From Phytopseudomonas seleniipraecipitans (lineage in GTDB: Bacteria > Pseudomonadota > Gammaproteobacteria > Pseudomonadales > Pseudomonadaceae), in assembly GCF_900102335.1 (NCBI RefSeq), contig NZ_FNBM01000012.1, positions 59,834-123,833 of the forward strand: 64,000 nt of DNA. Direction: 5' to 3'. Below, one piece after another: positions 18,007 through 27,622 of this stretch (positions are counted from its first letter, which is position 1; every line of letters begins with the position of its first letter). The notes under the pieces are model-generated. The model searched no databases, was not told the origin of the DNA, and saw only the letters and a list, made by a program, of their open reading frames with translations. Made by a program: the position numbers and the translations under genes.

Positions 18007-18876
18007 TCAATGGCTGTCTTCGTGCGCCATCGACAGGTAGACGATGGTCAGCATCATGAAGATGAAGGCCTGCAGCGTGATGATGATCAGGTGGAAGACT
18101 GCCCAGGCCCACTGCAGAACGCCTGCCAGTGCTGCCAACAGAATGCCGCCGCCGAACATGACCGCGATGAGGATGAAGATCAGCTCGCCGGCATACAGGT
18201 TGCCGAACAGACGCAGTGCCAGGGAAATTGGCTTGGCGATCAGGGTCACGAACTCGAGGAGCAAGTTGACCGGGATCAGCAGAATCTTTACGAAGATGTT
18301 CTTGGCGCTGAACGGGTGCAGGGTCAGTTCGCCGAGGAAGCCGCCGATGCCCTTGACCTTGATGCTGTAGAAAATGATCAGCGCGAACACCGACAGGGCC
18401 ATGCCCAGGGTAGCGTTCGGGTCAGTGGTCGGAACGGCGCGGAAGAACAGGTGCTCGTCACCAGCGATCTTGGCGGCAGCCATCGGAATCCAGTCCACTG
18501 GCACCAGGTCCATCAGGTTCATCAGGAAGATCCAGACGAAGATGGTCAGGGCCAGCGGTGCGATCAGTGCGTTGCGACCGTGAAAGGTGTCCTTGACGCT
18601 GCCGTCGACGAACTCGACCAGCACTTCGACAAAGTTCTGCAGACCGCCAGGCTGGCCCGAGGTAGCGCGCGAGGCGGCTGCCTTGAACAGCAGGATGAAG
18701 ATCAGGCCCAGCACCACCGAGATACCCAGGGTATCCAGGTGAAACGCCCAGAAGCCCATTTCTTTGGCTTCTTCAGCGGAGTGGGCGAAACCCCAGCCAT
18801 TCACCGGGTGCTGACCATAGGTCAGGTTCTGCAAGTGATGCTGGATATAACCCGAAGCGGTTTCTGCAGCTGCCAT
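18007..18876 (-). CDS. atpB: ATP synthase F0 a subunit
   Basis: A 289-residue multi-pass membrane protein that forms the proton half-channels beside the c ring. The conserved helix with the essential arginine is visible as SLALRLFGNLYAGELI. Other family landmarks are NLMDLVPVDWIP near the middle and a C-terminal run of hydrophobic helices ending in VYLSMAHEDSH. It is the second gene of the operon, 31 bases after atpI. Confidence 0.97.
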   Translation of the reverse strand: MAAAETASGYIQHHLQNLTYGQHPVNGWGFAHSAEEAKEMGFWAFHLDTLGISVVLGLIFILLFKAAASRATSGQPGGLQNFVEVLVEFVDGSVKDTFHGRNALIAPLALTIFVWIFLMNLMDLVPVDWIPMAAAKIAGDEHLFFRAVPTTDPNATLGMALSVFALIIFYSIKVKGIGGFLGELTLHPFSAKNIFVKILLIPVNLLLEFVTLIAKPISLALRLFGNLYAGELIFILIAVMFGGGILLAALAGVLQWAWAVFHLIIITLQAFIFMMLTIVYLSMAHEDSH

Positions 18877-18907
18877 AAATCCCTCAAACGCTCTAAGGCT
18901 TTAAAAG

Positions 18908-19300
18908 TTATCTCTTCATCAGCAAGGGTGCGAACCAGTTGACCAATTGGGTCAGCAGGAAAGCGCCGAACAAGGCCAGCGCATCCAAAGGCTTCACACC
19001 TGCAAACACCAGCGCAAAAAGCACTGCTGTCAGAACCAGTTTCCCGGCCTCGCCGGCGTAGAACGACCGCACGATGGCCTGGGCCGCCCGCGCTCCGGAA
19101 AACCGGAATGCCTTGTGGGCGAAGTACACGTTTGGCAGCCAGGCAATCAGGCCGCCGCAAAAGCTGGAGTAACCAGCAACAACGCCCCGCCATTGCCAAC
19201 ACGCAACGGCGAGTACAAGTACCACGATCATCTGAGCCATGAGCACCGGAAAAACCGGAAGGCGATGGAAGGGCAGGCGTTTTGGCGCGCGAAAATCCAT
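18908..19300 (-). CDS. atpI: ATP synthase accessory protein AtpI
   Basis: A 130-residue membrane protein with about four hydrophobic segments, first gene of the atp operon. AtpI proteins assist assembly of the c ring or ion supply to F0 but are not stable parts of the enzyme. Landmarks are QMIVVLVLAVACW, the GGLIAWLPNVYFAHKAFRF segment typical of the family and a C-terminal LLTQLVNWFAPLLMKR. The operon promoter should lie in the 157-base gap before parB. Confidence 0.9.
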   Translation of the reverse strand: MDFRAPKRLPFHRLPVFPVLMAQMIVVLVLAVACWQWRGVVAGYSSFCGGLIAWLPNVYFAHKAFRFSGARAAQAIVRSFYAGEAGKLVLTAVLFALVFAGVKPLDALALFGAFLLTQLVNWFAPLLMKR

Positions 19301-19457
19301 CTAATTACCCAGGGTGGCCCTCATGACATCGGCGCAAGAATAATCAATGCCTTGGCATAGTTTATGCCGCCGAAATGCGCGCAGAGTATAGGGGCGCTTC
19401 CCACCCCATTCAACTGCTCGAAAGTCTTTTCGGGCTAGCCCTGCGACTGCAATTGTT

Positions 19458-20330
19458 TCAGCGGATGTGAGCGAGGACACCCTGCAGTTCATCAAGGGAG
19501 TTATAGCGGATGACCAGCTGGCCTTTACCCTTCTGACCATGCTTGATCTGCACCGGAGAGCCCAGGCGTTCAGCCAGACGCTGTTCGAGCCGGCTGATGT
19601 CCGGATCACTCTTGGTGACCGCAGCCGGCTTCTCCTGAGTGCTCAACCACTGCCGCACCAAGGCCTCGGTCTGACGAACGGTCAGGCCTCGTGCGACAAC
19701 GTGTCGCGCACCCTCGGTCTGCTGTTCGGCCGGCAAACCCAGCAGTGCGCGGGCATGGCCCATTTCCAGATCGCCGTGAGAAAGCAGGGTTTTCACCTCT
19801 TCAGGCAGGGCGATGAGGCGCAGCAGGTTGGTGATGGTCACCCGCGATTTGCCAACGGCTTCGGCGACCTGCTGCTGGGTCAGCTGGAACTCTTGCTGCA
19901 GGCGCTGCAACGCCATGGCTTCTTCGATCGGATTGAGGTCTTCGCGCTGGATGTTCTCGATCAGCGCCATGGCGATGGCCGCTTCGTCCGGCAGGTCGCG
20001 TACCAATGCAGGAATTCGCTCCAGGCCAGCCTGCTGGGTGGCTCGCCAGCGTCGCTCACCGGCGACGATCTCGAAGCGGCCTTCAGCGATCGGGCGCACC
20101 ACGATGGGCTGCATCACGCCATGGGTTTTGATCGACTGAGCCAGCTCTTCGAGGGCAGTGACATCCATATCGCGGCGCGGCTGGTATTTGCCGCGCTGGA
20201 TCAGGTCAAGCGGCAGGTGTTGCAATTCACGGGTGTCGACCTTGACCGCTTCTTCTTCCAGGGCCTCGACGCTGGAACCTCCCAACAGGGCGTCCAGGCC
20301 TCGTCCCAGCCCACGTTTTTTGGCGGCCAT
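19458..20330 (-). CDS. parB: Chromosome-partitioning protein ParB
   Basis: A 290-residue ParB, the CTP-dependent clamp that loads at parS and spreads to mark the origin region. The N-terminus MAAKKRGLGRGLDALLG is the ParA-interacting tail; GERRWRA (residues 91-97) is the CTP-binding box; the ENIQREDLNPIEEA segment and the helix-turn-helix (LTQQQVAEAVGKSRVTITNLLRL) follow, then a C-terminal dimerisation domain. Two parS-like sites lie about 12 kb away in recF. It is 11 bases downstream of parA. The gap after its stop contains atpI's promoter region. Confidence 0.97.
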   Translation of the reverse strand: MAAKKRGLGRGLDALLGGSSVEALEEEAVKVDTRELQHLPLDLIQRGKYQPRRDMDVTALEELAQSIKTHGVMQPIVVRPIAEGRFEIVAGERRWRATQQAGLERIPALVRDLPDEAAIAMALIENIQREDLNPIEEAMALQRLQQEFQLTQQQVAEAVGKSRVTITNLLRLIALPEEVKTLLSHGDLEMGHARALLGLPAEQQTEGARHVVARGLTVRQTEALVRQWLSTQEKPAAVTKSDPDISRLEQRLAERLGSPVQIKHGQKGKGQLVIRYNSLDELQGVLAHIR

Positions 20331-20341
20331 GCACAGATTCC

Positions 20342-21130
20342 TTATACGTTTGCGGTGTGGCGGTTCGCACGCTGACGGCGAACCAATTCACCTGCCAGCG
20401 CCAGATAGGCGAGCGCGCCTCGAGATTGCTTGTCGTAAACCAGCGCAGGCATGCCGAAGCTCGGCGCTTCAGCCAGACGCACGTTACGCGGGATCACGGT
20501 TTGATAGAGCGTCTCAGGGAAATGTTCCTTGAGCTGCGCCGATACATCGTTGGTCAGGCTGATACGCGGGTCATACATGGTGCGCAGCAGCCCTTCGATC
20601 TTCAATGACGGATTGAGCAGCTTGCCGATACGCTGAATGCTGTTGACCAAGTCGCTCAGCCCTTCGAGAGCGTAGTACTCGCACTGCATGGGAATGATCA
20701 CCCCATCGGCGGCGACCAAGGCGTTGATGGTCAGCATCGACAGCGCCGGCGGGCAATCGATGAGGATGTAATCGTAGTTCTCGCGGATCGGCGCCAGGGC
20801 GTTACGCAGGCGGTTTTCCTTGGTCTGCATTTCCAGCAGGGCAACTTCTGCAGCCGTCAGATCGCGGTTGGCAGGCAGCAGCTGATAACCGCCGTGTTCG
20901 GAGAACTGCATGGCGTCGACCAGGTTGCAGTCACCGACCAGCACATCGTAAATCGAATGCTCCAGCGTCAGCTTATCCACACCGCTGCCGGTAGTGGCGT
21001 TGCCCTGCGGGTCGAGGTCGATCAGCAGCACGTGGCGCTTGGTTGCTACCAGGGAGGCTGCCAGATTGATGCAGGTGGTGGTTTTGCCCACACCGCCCTT
21101 CTGGTTGGCGATCGCGAATACTTTTGCCAT
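20342..21130 (-). CDS. parA: Chromosome-partitioning ATPase ParA
   Basis: A 262-residue ParA/Soj ATPase, which moves ParB-parS complexes along the nucleoid. The deviant Walker A motif KGGVGKTTT occupies residues 11-19, with LIDLDPQGNATTG and ILIDCPPALS as Walker A' and B. It is followed by parB and preceded by rsmG, the arrangement conserved in Pseudomonas. Confidence 0.97.
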   Translation of the reverse strand: MAKVFAIANQKGGVGKTTTCINLAASLVATKRHVLLIDLDPQGNATTGSGVDKLTLEHSIYDVLVGDCNLVDAMQFSEHGGYQLLPANRDLTAAEVALLEMQTKENRLRNALAPIRENYDYILIDCPPALSMLTINALVAADGVIIPMQCEYYALEGLSDLVNSIQRIGKLLNPSLKIEGLLRTMYDPRISLTNDVSAQLKEHFPETLYQTVIPRNVRLAEAPSFGMPALVYDKQSRGALAYLALAGELVRRQRANRHTANV

Positions 21131-21143
21131 GTTGCCGTGCCCC

Positions 21144-21791
21144 TTAAACCGAACGTCGCAGTATCAACAGATGGCGCTGGCCTTGGCAACCGGGAACCTT
21201 GAGCACGTGCGTGCCAGTGAGACGAAAGTCCGCCGGCAGCGCCTGCAGCTCGTCATCCGGGTGTACGCCCTTCATCGCCAACCACTGGGTTTGGCCATCA
21301 CCGAGGTGGCGTGTCCAAGTAGCGAAATCTTCCAGCGAGCTGAAGGCCCGGGAACAGATACCGTTGAATGGCTGCGCCGGCGTAAATCCCTCTACCCGGC
21401 TGTGGATAACTTCCAGGTTGGCCAACTTCAGCTCAAGCTTCACTTGGGTCAGAAAGCGGGTTTTCTTGCCGTTGGAGTCGAGCAAGGTGAAGCGCCGCTC
21501 GGGAAACAGAATGGCCAGGGGAATACCCGGCATGCCGCCACCGCTCCCGACATCCAACCAGTTATCCCCAGCCTCTGCCACGAACGGCACGACACTGAGG
21601 CTATCGAGCAGATGCCGTGACACCATCTCGTCGGGATCACGCACCGCGGTCAGGTTGTAAGCCTTGTTCCACTTGATCAGCAACGCCAGGTAGGCGAGCA
21701 GCTGTTCGTGTTGCTGCTCGTTCAGGCTGACGCCCAGTTCGCGAGCACCTTGCTGCAGTTCTTCGGCATGACGGGAGGTAACGGCGGACAT
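21144..21791 (-). CDS. rsmG: 16S rRNA (guanine527-N7)-methyltransferase
   Basis: A 215-residue RsmG (GidB), which methylates N7 of G527 in 16S rRNA using S-adenosylmethionine. The SAM-binding loop is clear: NWLDVGSGGGMPGIPLAILFP. Its start overlaps the mnmG stop by one base (TGATG), so the two tRNA/rRNA modification genes are coupled. Length is normal. Confidence 0.96.
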   Translation of the reverse strand: MSAVTSRHAEELQQGARELGVSLNEQQHEQLLAYLALLIKWNKAYNLTAVRDPDEMVSRHLLDSLSVVPFVAEAGDNWLDVGSGGGMPGIPLAILFPERRFTLLDSNGKKTRFLTQVKLELKLANLEVIHSRVEGFTPAQPFNGICSRAFSSLEDFATWTRHLGDGQTQWLAMKGVHPDDELQALPADFRLTGTHVLKVPGCQGQRHLLILRRSV

Positions 21792-23686
21792 CAGGCGGGC
21801 TGCTCCAGCTGGCGACCGGCGCCACGTTTCTTCAAGTGAATCAGCAACAGGGAAATCGCTGCGGGCGTGACGCCGGGAATACGGGACGCCTGGCCCAGCG
21901 TCTGCGGCCTGGCAGCGCCGAGCTTGTGCTGGATTTCCTTGGACAGCCCTGAAATCGTCACGTAGTCGATGTCCACAGGCAGCTCGGTCTGCTCACTGGC
22001 GCGCAGGCGAGCGATCTCGTCCTGCTGCCGGTCGATGTAGCCGGCGTACTTGGTCTTGATCTCGACCTGCTCAGCTACCTGCGGGTCCTGCGCACCGTCG
22101 CCGGTTACGTCGATGAGGCCGGCATAATCGATCTCCGGACGCGACAGCAAGTTGAGCAGGTTGTATTCATGGGTCAGCGGCGTGCCAAAGCGCGCGACGA
22201 TGGCCTCGCCCTGAGGCGTGTTGGGGCGAACCCAGGTGGTTTTCAGGCGCTGTTCTTCCAGGGCGATACCTTCACGCTTGGCCTCGAATGCTGCCCAGCG
22301 TTGATCGTCCACCAGGCCCAGTTCGCGGCCCTTCTCGGTCAAGCGCAGATCGGCATTGTCCTCACGCAGGATTAGCCGGTACTCGGCGCGCGACGTGAAC
22401 ATGCGGTAGGGCTCCTGGGTGCCCAGGGTGATCAGATCGTCGACCAGTACACCGATGTAGGCTTCGTCGCGGCGCGGGCACCAGGCGTCTTTGCCCTGGG
22501 CGCGCAACGCAGCGTTGGCACCCGCCAGCAAGCCTTGGGCACCGGCTTCTTCGTAACCGGTGGTGCCATTGATCTGACCCGCAAAGAACAGACCGCCGAT
22601 GACCTTGGTCTCCAGGCTGTACTTGAGATCTCGGGGATCGAAGTAGTCGTACTCGATGGCATAACCGGGACGCACGATATGGGCGTTCTCCATCCCGCGG
22701 ATGCTCTGCACGACCTGCAATTGCACATCGAACGGCAGCGAGGTGGAAATGCCGTTGGGATACAGCTCGTGGGTGGTCAGGCCTTCCGGCTCGATGAACA
22801 CCTGATGGCTATCCTTGTCGGCAAAGCGGTGGATCTTGTCTTCGATCGATGGGCAGTAACGCGGCCCCACCCCTTCGATGATCCCGGAATACATCGGCGA
22901 CCGATCAAGATTGGCGGCGATGATTTCGTGGGTGCGAGCGTTGGTATGAGTAATCCAGCAGCTCACCTGGCGCGGGTGCTGTTGCTGGTTACCCATGAAC
23001 GACATCACCGGAATCGGCGTATCACCTGGCTGCTCGGTCATCAGGGTGAAATCTACAGAGCGCCCATCGATACGCGGTGGCGTGCCGGTTTTGAGGCGAC
23101 CAACGCGCAGCGGCAATTCACGCATGCGTTTGGCCAGCGCGTTCGATGGCGGATCACCGGCACGGCCGCCGGAATAGTTCTGCATGCCAATGTGGATAAG
23201 TCCGCCCAGGAAGGTGCCCGTCGTCAGCACGACGGAGTCCGCGAAAAAGCGCAGCCCCATCTGAGTGACCACGCCTTTGACTTCGTCCTGCTCGACGATC
23301 AGGTCGTCTGCAGCCTGCTGGAATATCCACAGGTTGGGCTGGTTTTCCAATATCTCGCGTACTGCTGCCTTGTACAGAATGCGATCAGCCTGGGCGCGTG
23401 TAGCACGCACTGCCGGACCTTTGCGGCTGTTGAGCACGCGGAACTGGATACCACCCATGTCGGTAGCGATTGCCATCGCGCCACCGAGGGCGTCGATTTC
23501 CTTGACCAAGTGGCTCTTGCCGATGCCGCCAATCGCCGGGTTGCAGCTCATTTGCCCGAGGGTTTCCACGTTGTGGGTCAGCAGCAGGGTTTTCACGCCC
23601 ATGCGCGCCGCTGCAAGCGCGGCCTCGGTACCGGCATGGCCGCCGCCGATGACGATCACCTGAAAACGGGAAGGGAAATTCACCAC
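21791..23686 (-). CDS. mnmG: tRNA uridine-5-carboxymethylaminomethyl modification enzyme MnmG
   Basis: A 631-residue FAD protein that, with MnmE, installs the 5-carboxymethylaminomethyl group on U34 of several tRNAs. The dinucleotide-binding motif GGGHAGTEAALAAARMG is near the N-terminus; CNPAIGGIGKSHLVKEIDALGG and GYAIEYDYFDPRDL are family signatures. Its partner mnmE lies across a 749-base origin-like gap on the same strand. Start ATG 23686 agrees with the conserved N-terminus. Confidence 0.97.
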   Translation of the reverse strand: MVNFPSRFQVIVIGGGHAGTEAALAAARMGVKTLLLTHNVETLGQMSCNPAIGGIGKSHLVKEIDALGGAMAIATDMGGIQFRVLNSRKGPAVRATRAQADRILYKAAVREILENQPNLWIFQQAADDLIVEQDEVKGVVTQMGLRFFADSVVLTTGTFLGGLIHIGMQNYSGGRAGDPPSNALAKRMRELPLRVGRLKTGTPPRIDGRSVDFTLMTEQPGDTPIPVMSFMGNQQQHPRQVSCWITHTNARTHEIIAANLDRSPMYSGIIEGVGPRYCPSIEDKIHRFADKDSHQVFIEPEGLTTHELYPNGISTSLPFDVQLQVVQSIRGMENAHIVRPGYAIEYDYFDPRDLKYSLETKVIGGLFFAGQINGTTGYEEAGAQGLLAGANAALRAQGKDAWCPRRDEAYIGVLVDDLITLGTQEPYRMFTSRAEYRLILREDNADLRLTEKGRELGLVDDQRWAAFEAKREGIALEEQRLKTTWVRPNTPQGEAIVARFGTPLTHEYNLLNLLSRPEIDYAGLIDVTGDGAQDPQVAEQVEIKTKYAGYIDRQQDEIARLRASEQTELPVDIDYVTISGLSKEIQHKLGAARPQTLGQASRIPGVTPAAISLLLIHLKKRGAGRQLEQPA

Positions 23687-24435
23687 GCACCTCGTGCCTG
23701 TTGAGAAGGGAGCTTTAGTTGGAAAGCGGGAAAGGGCAGCAAGTATAGGGACTTAGCAGGGTTGAAAGAAGCCTTTTGCACAAAAAATAGCCAGTTGCTC
23801 ACCTATCCGGGGTCGTGCGGTTGATTTCCGCTTCATCTTGTCCACACCCAGGCAGGCGCTGAACTCGTTTGGGAATAAATAAAATAGAAAAGAATGATTT
23901 TTTTAAAAGGCTTGTTTTTATGTTTATAAATGGTGACCCACATTTCTGTGGATAGATTGATACAAGCCAATAAATACGGGGTATGCAGCGATGTATCAAA
24001 GCGGGACTATCCTGGGCTGCGGGTGTTAGATAGCGGTGATCACCCTGTGGGTAACAGTGCTAGTTATTCACAGGGCGGTTTATCCCGAGGTTTGTCACCG
24101 GGTTATAGGCATAGCTCAACTACGCTTTTCCACAGGGTTTATTGTGCCTGTTGAAATCTTTCTGCAGCATCTGCCTTGGCTTCAATAACCGCTGGGTTTC
24201 GTGCGATTGGCATACCAGAATGTTATGAGCGCAGCGCCGGAAGCCATCTGACTGTGGCTTGGGTTGCGGGGAATAAGGGGATTTGGGGGTTAACCCATCA
24301 TGCAGTGGGCTGGAGAGTGCTGTGAGAACCCTTTGAATGATGGGCCCATCGTGCTGGGGATAAGTCGTTGTCGTCAGACATAAAAAAGGCAGTGACCTTG
24401 GGCGAGGTCACTGCCTATCTGCGCTACGGCTCGGC
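23687..24435. other. mnmG-mnmE gap: second origin-like region with DnaA boxes
   Basis: A 749-base non-coding gap. A perfect-consensus DnaA box TTATTCACA is at 24064-24072. One-mismatch boxes are TTGTCCACA 23838-23846, TGTGGATAG 23947-23955, TGTGGGTAA 24046-24054 and TTTTCCACA 24126-24134. An AT-rich run of A and T tracts covers about 23870-23935 and could serve as an unwinding element. In P. aeruginosa and P. putida an autonomously replicating fragment beside gidA (mnmG) is known in addition to the rpmH-dnaA origin, and this gap corresponds in position. The right end carries the mnmE terminator. Confidence 0.65.
24382..24416 (-). terminator. Terminator of mnmE
   Basis: AGGCAGTGACC (24387-24397) and GGTCACTGCCT (24406-24416) form an 11-bp stem; on the minus strand it is followed by six T (A-run at 24382-24387 on the plus strand). 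It lies directly after mnmE. Confidence 0.9.
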
Positions 24436-25803
24436 TTATTTACCGATACAGAAGCTCGAGAAGATACGCCCCAGCAGGTCATCCGAGCTAAATGCGCCTG
24501 TGATCACTCCCAGCGCCTGCTGTGCGTGGCGCAGGTCCTCGGCAAGCAGCTCACCAGCGCCTGCAAGGGTCAGCTGAGCGTGACCGTGGTCGAGGTGGCG
24601 CTGCGCCTGGTGCAACGCATCCAGGTGGCGACGGCGGGCGCTGAAACCGCTTTCGGCAGTCTGCTGAAAGCCCATGCAGGCTTTCAGGTGTTCACGCAGC
24701 AGCTCCAAGCCCTCGCTGGATTTTGCAGACAGCACCAGCGTAGCGTGGCCATCATCACTGGTCTGCAGGCCGACGTTTTCGCCGGAGAGATCAGCTTTGT
24801 TACGGATCAGCGTGACCCGCGCGGCGTCCGGCCGCTGCTGCAGGAACTCCGGCCACAGCGCAAACGGGTCATTTGCTTCGGGTGCAGTGGAGTCGACCAC
24901 CAGCAGCACGCGGTCTGCTTCGCCAATTGCCTTCAGCGCCCGTTCCACACCGATGCGTTCGACCTGATCTTCGGTATCGCGCAGCCCGGCAGTGTCGATC
25001 ACGTGCAGCGGCATTCCGTCGATGTGGATATGTTCGCGCAGCACGTCCCGGGTGGTGCCGGCGACGTCAGTCACGATGGCAGCTTCGCGGCCGGCCAGCG
25101 CATTGAGCAGGCTGGACTTGCCCGCATTCGGACGACCTGCAATCACCACGTTCATGCCGTCGCGCAACAAAGCGCCCTGCCCGGCTTCCCGCAACACTGT
25201 GGATAACTGCTCACGAACACCTTCAAGCAAGCTCAACACGTGGCCATCGGCGAGAAAGTCGATTTCCTCTTCAGGAAAGTCGATTGCCGCTTCGACGTAG
25301 ATACGCAGGCTGATCAGCCGTTCGGTCAGCTCATGGACGCGTCGCGAAAACTCACCCTGCAGCGATCGCACGGCATTGCGCGCTGCCTGTGCCGAACTCG
25401 CTTCGATCAGGTCGGCGATGGCTTCCGCTTGAGCCAGGTCAAGTTTGTCGTTAAGGAACGCCCGCTCGCTGAATTCGCCCGGGCGAGCCTGACGTGCGCC
25501 GAGCTCCAGGCTGCGCTGTAGCAGCATGTCCAGCACCACCGGGCCGCCATGGCCCTGCAGCTCGAGCACATCTTCACCGGTGAAGGAATTGGGCCCGGGG
25601 AAGAACAACAGCAGGCCTTCGTCGATTACCTCGCCGGCATCGTCATGCCAGGCCCCGTAGTGCGCGTGTCGAGGCGTCGGCTCGATACCGCTCAGGGTAA
25701 TGGCGATCATCCGTGCACGCGGCCCGGAGACCCGCACGATGCCCACGCCACCACGACCCTGGGCGGTGGCGACGGCGGCGATGGTTTCTCGGGATGTGGG
25801 CAT
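24436..25803 (-). CDS. mnmE: tRNA modification GTPase MnmE
   Basis: A 455-residue GTPase that partners MnmG in wobble-uridine modification. The N-terminal tetrahydrofolate-binding domain starts with ETIAAVATAQGRGGVGIVRVSG; the G domain has GRPNAGKSS (residues 223-231), DVAGTTRD and DTAGLRDT, and NKAD; the protein ends with FCIGK, the conserved CxGK tail with its catalytic cysteine. It is downstream of yidC on the same strand. Confidence 0.97.
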   Translation of the reverse strand: MPTSRETIAAVATAQGRGGVGIVRVSGPRARMIAITLSGIEPTPRHAHYGAWHDDAGEVIDEGLLLFFPGPNSFTGEDVLELQGHGGPVVLDMLLQRSLELGARQARPGEFSERAFLNDKLDLAQAEAIADLIEASSAQAARNAVRSLQGEFSRRVHELTERLISLRIYVEAAIDFPEEEIDFLADGHVLSLLEGVREQLSTVLREAGQGALLRDGMNVVIAGRPNAGKSSLLNALAGREAAIVTDVAGTTRDVLREHIHIDGMPLHVIDTAGLRDTEDQVERIGVERALKAIGEADRVLLVVDSTAPEANDPFALWPEFLQQRPDAARVTLIRNKADLSGENVGLQTSDDGHATLVLSAKSSEGLELLREHLKACMGFQQTAESGFSARRRHLDALHQAQRHLDHGHAQLTLAGAGELLAEDLRHAQQALGVITGAFSSDDLLGRIFSSFCIGK

Positions 25804-25826
25804 AAATCCTCCAAACGCTGGATAGC

Positions 25827-25851
25827 AGAACGCCCCACGAGGGGGCGTTCT
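25827..25851. terminator. Hairpin between yidC and mnmE
   Basis: AGAACGCCCC (25827-25836) and GGGGCGTTCT (25842-25851) form a 10-bp stem with a 5-base loop in the short yidC-mnmE gap. There is no T-run, so it may be an attenuating or stabilising hairpin rather than a full terminator. Confidence 0.5.
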
Positions 25852-25877
25852 GTGTATAGCTGGCGAAGCTTAGTAGA

Positions 25878-27620
25878 TCAGGCTGCTGACGCCTTGGCCT
25901 GCGCTTCGATCTTGCGGGTAATGTACCACTGCTGGGCAATGGACAGGACGTTGTTGACGACCCAGTACAGCACCAGACCAGCCGGGAACCACAGGAAGAA
26001 GAAGGTGAAAATGATCGGCATCATCTTCATCACGCGAGCCTGCATGGGGTCCGGCGGCGTCGGGTTGAGCTGCTGCTGGATGAACATGGTGGCGCCCATG
26101 ATGATCGGCAGGATGAAGAACGGATCCTTGATAGACAGGTCGGTTATCCACAGGATCCACGGTGCCTGACGCATTTCAACGGATTCCAGCAGGGTCCAGT
26201 ACAGAGCCAGGAACACCGGCATCTGCACCAGGATCGGCAAGCAGCCACCCAGCGGATTGATCTTCTCTTTCTTGTACAGCTCCATCATCGCCTGGGACAT
26301 TTTCTGGCGATCATCACCGAACTGTTCTTTCAGTGCCTGCAGACGTGGCGACACGGCACGCATGCGCGCCATGGAACGGTAGCTCGCAGCGGACAGCGGG
26401 AAGAACGCCAGCTTGATGATCAACGTCAGCACGATGATCGAGAAGCCCCAGTTGCCGAGCAGGTTGTGGATATGTTCCAGCAACCAGAAGATTGGTTCGG
26501 CGAGGAACCACAGAATGCCGTAGTCGACGGTCTTGTCCAGGCCTGGCGACAGCGCGGCAAGATCCTTCTGAATCTTCGGACCGGCGTAAAGCGTGGTGCT
26601 GGTCTGCGCTTCGGCACCGGCAGGAATGTTCAGCGCTGGGCCGGTGTAGCCGATGATGTAGTTGCCCTGGCTGTCCTTGCGGGTCTGCACCAGGTTGGTG
26701 TCATCCTGAGACGGAACCCACGCGGTCACGAAGTAGTGCTGCAGCCAGGCAATCCAGCCGCCCTCAACGGTTGTCTTGAGGCCCTGCTTGTCGATGTCTT
26801 TCATCGACACCTTGGTGTAGGGCTTGTCAGCGGTCCACAGTGCTGCACCGAGGTAGGTGGCAGTACCGGTGGCGGTGCTGGAAGACGGGTCGCCGCTGTT
26901 ATCACGCTTCAGTTGCGCGAACAGGTTACCGGTCCAGGCGTTAGCACTCTGGTTGTCGATCAGGTAGGTGACGCCGATCTGGTAGCCATTGCCAGTGATG
27001 CAACCAGCTTTCTTCTGCTCCACTTCCTTGGCCGAGCAGCTGGTGTCGAGCCCACGGTTGAAGGTGAAACGCTTGATGTAGTTGACGCCGGCTTCGCTGA
27101 AGCTCAGGTCGACCACCAGCTGGTTCTGACCATCGGCCAGCTGATAGACACGCTGCTCGCTGTTGTACAGCGGGCGGCCATTGGCGCGGGCATCCGGGCC
27201 GTTAGTGCCAGTCAGGCCACTCTGCGCCAGGTACAGGTGCTCGCTGCCGTTGTCGAACAACTGGAAGGGAACATCAGGATGATCCTGGCGACGCGGGTAA
27301 TGCGGCAGCTTCAGGCTGACCACATCACCACCGCGCGGATCGATGGCCAGATCCAGAACGTCGGTTTTAACCTGGATCAACGCATCGCTGACAGCGACGG
27401 CCTCCACCGGGCTTGGATCGCTGCCGTCGGCGTTGGCGGCCGTCGGGACATCGTCGTTGCTGGCAACGGAGGCGGTTTCCGGCAAGCCTGGAGTGGCTTT
27501 GCTGGTAGAAGCTGTCTGATTCGGCAGAGCGGCCTGGCCATAGTCCTGGTTCCATTGAAGAACCATCATGTAGGACACGACTGCCAGGGCGACGATCAGG
27601 ATCGAGCGTTTGATATCCAT
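25878..27620 (-). CDS. yidC: Membrane protein insertase YidC
   Basis: A 580-residue YidC, which inserts and folds inner-membrane proteins alone or with SecYEG. It has the N-terminal signal-anchor (MDIKRSILIVALAVVSYMMV), a large periplasmic domain, and the C-terminal five-helix core with INPLGGCLPILVQMPVFLALYWTL and ATMFIQQQLNPTPPDP. ATG 27620 fits the conserved start; an in-frame upstream start at 27692 would overlap yidD. It is encoded after yidD and before mnmE, as in most gammaproteobacteria. Confidence 0.97.
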   Translation of the reverse strand: MDIKRSILIVALAVVSYMMVLQWNQDYGQAALPNQTASTSKATPGLPETASVASNDDVPTAANADGSDPSPVEAVAVSDALIQVKTDVLDLAIDPRGGDVVSLKLPHYPRRQDHPDVPFQLFDNGSEHLYLAQSGLTGTNGPDARANGRPLYNSEQRVYQLADGQNQLVVDLSFSEAGVNYIKRFTFNRGLDTSCSAKEVEQKKAGCITGNGYQIGVTYLIDNQSANAWTGNLFAQLKRDNSGDPSSSTATGTATYLGAALWTADKPYTKVSMKDIDKQGLKTTVEGGWIAWLQHYFVTAWVPSQDDTNLVQTRKDSQGNYIIGYTGPALNIPAGAEAQTSTTLYAGPKIQKDLAALSPGLDKTVDYGILWFLAEPIFWLLEHIHNLLGNWGFSIIVLTLIIKLAFFPLSAASYRSMARMRAVSPRLQALKEQFGDDRQKMSQAMMELYKKEKINPLGGCLPILVQMPVFLALYWTLLESVEMRQAPWILWITDLSIKDPFFILPIIMGATMFIQQQLNPTPPDPMQARVMKMMPIIFTFFFLWFPAGLVLYWVVNNVLSIAQQWYITRKIEAQAKASAA

Positions 27621-27622
27621 GA

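Noticed and set aside
23799..23999. A 66-codon minus-strand frame in the mnmG-mnmE gap
   Set aside because: It covers the AT-rich origin-like segment and has no homology features.
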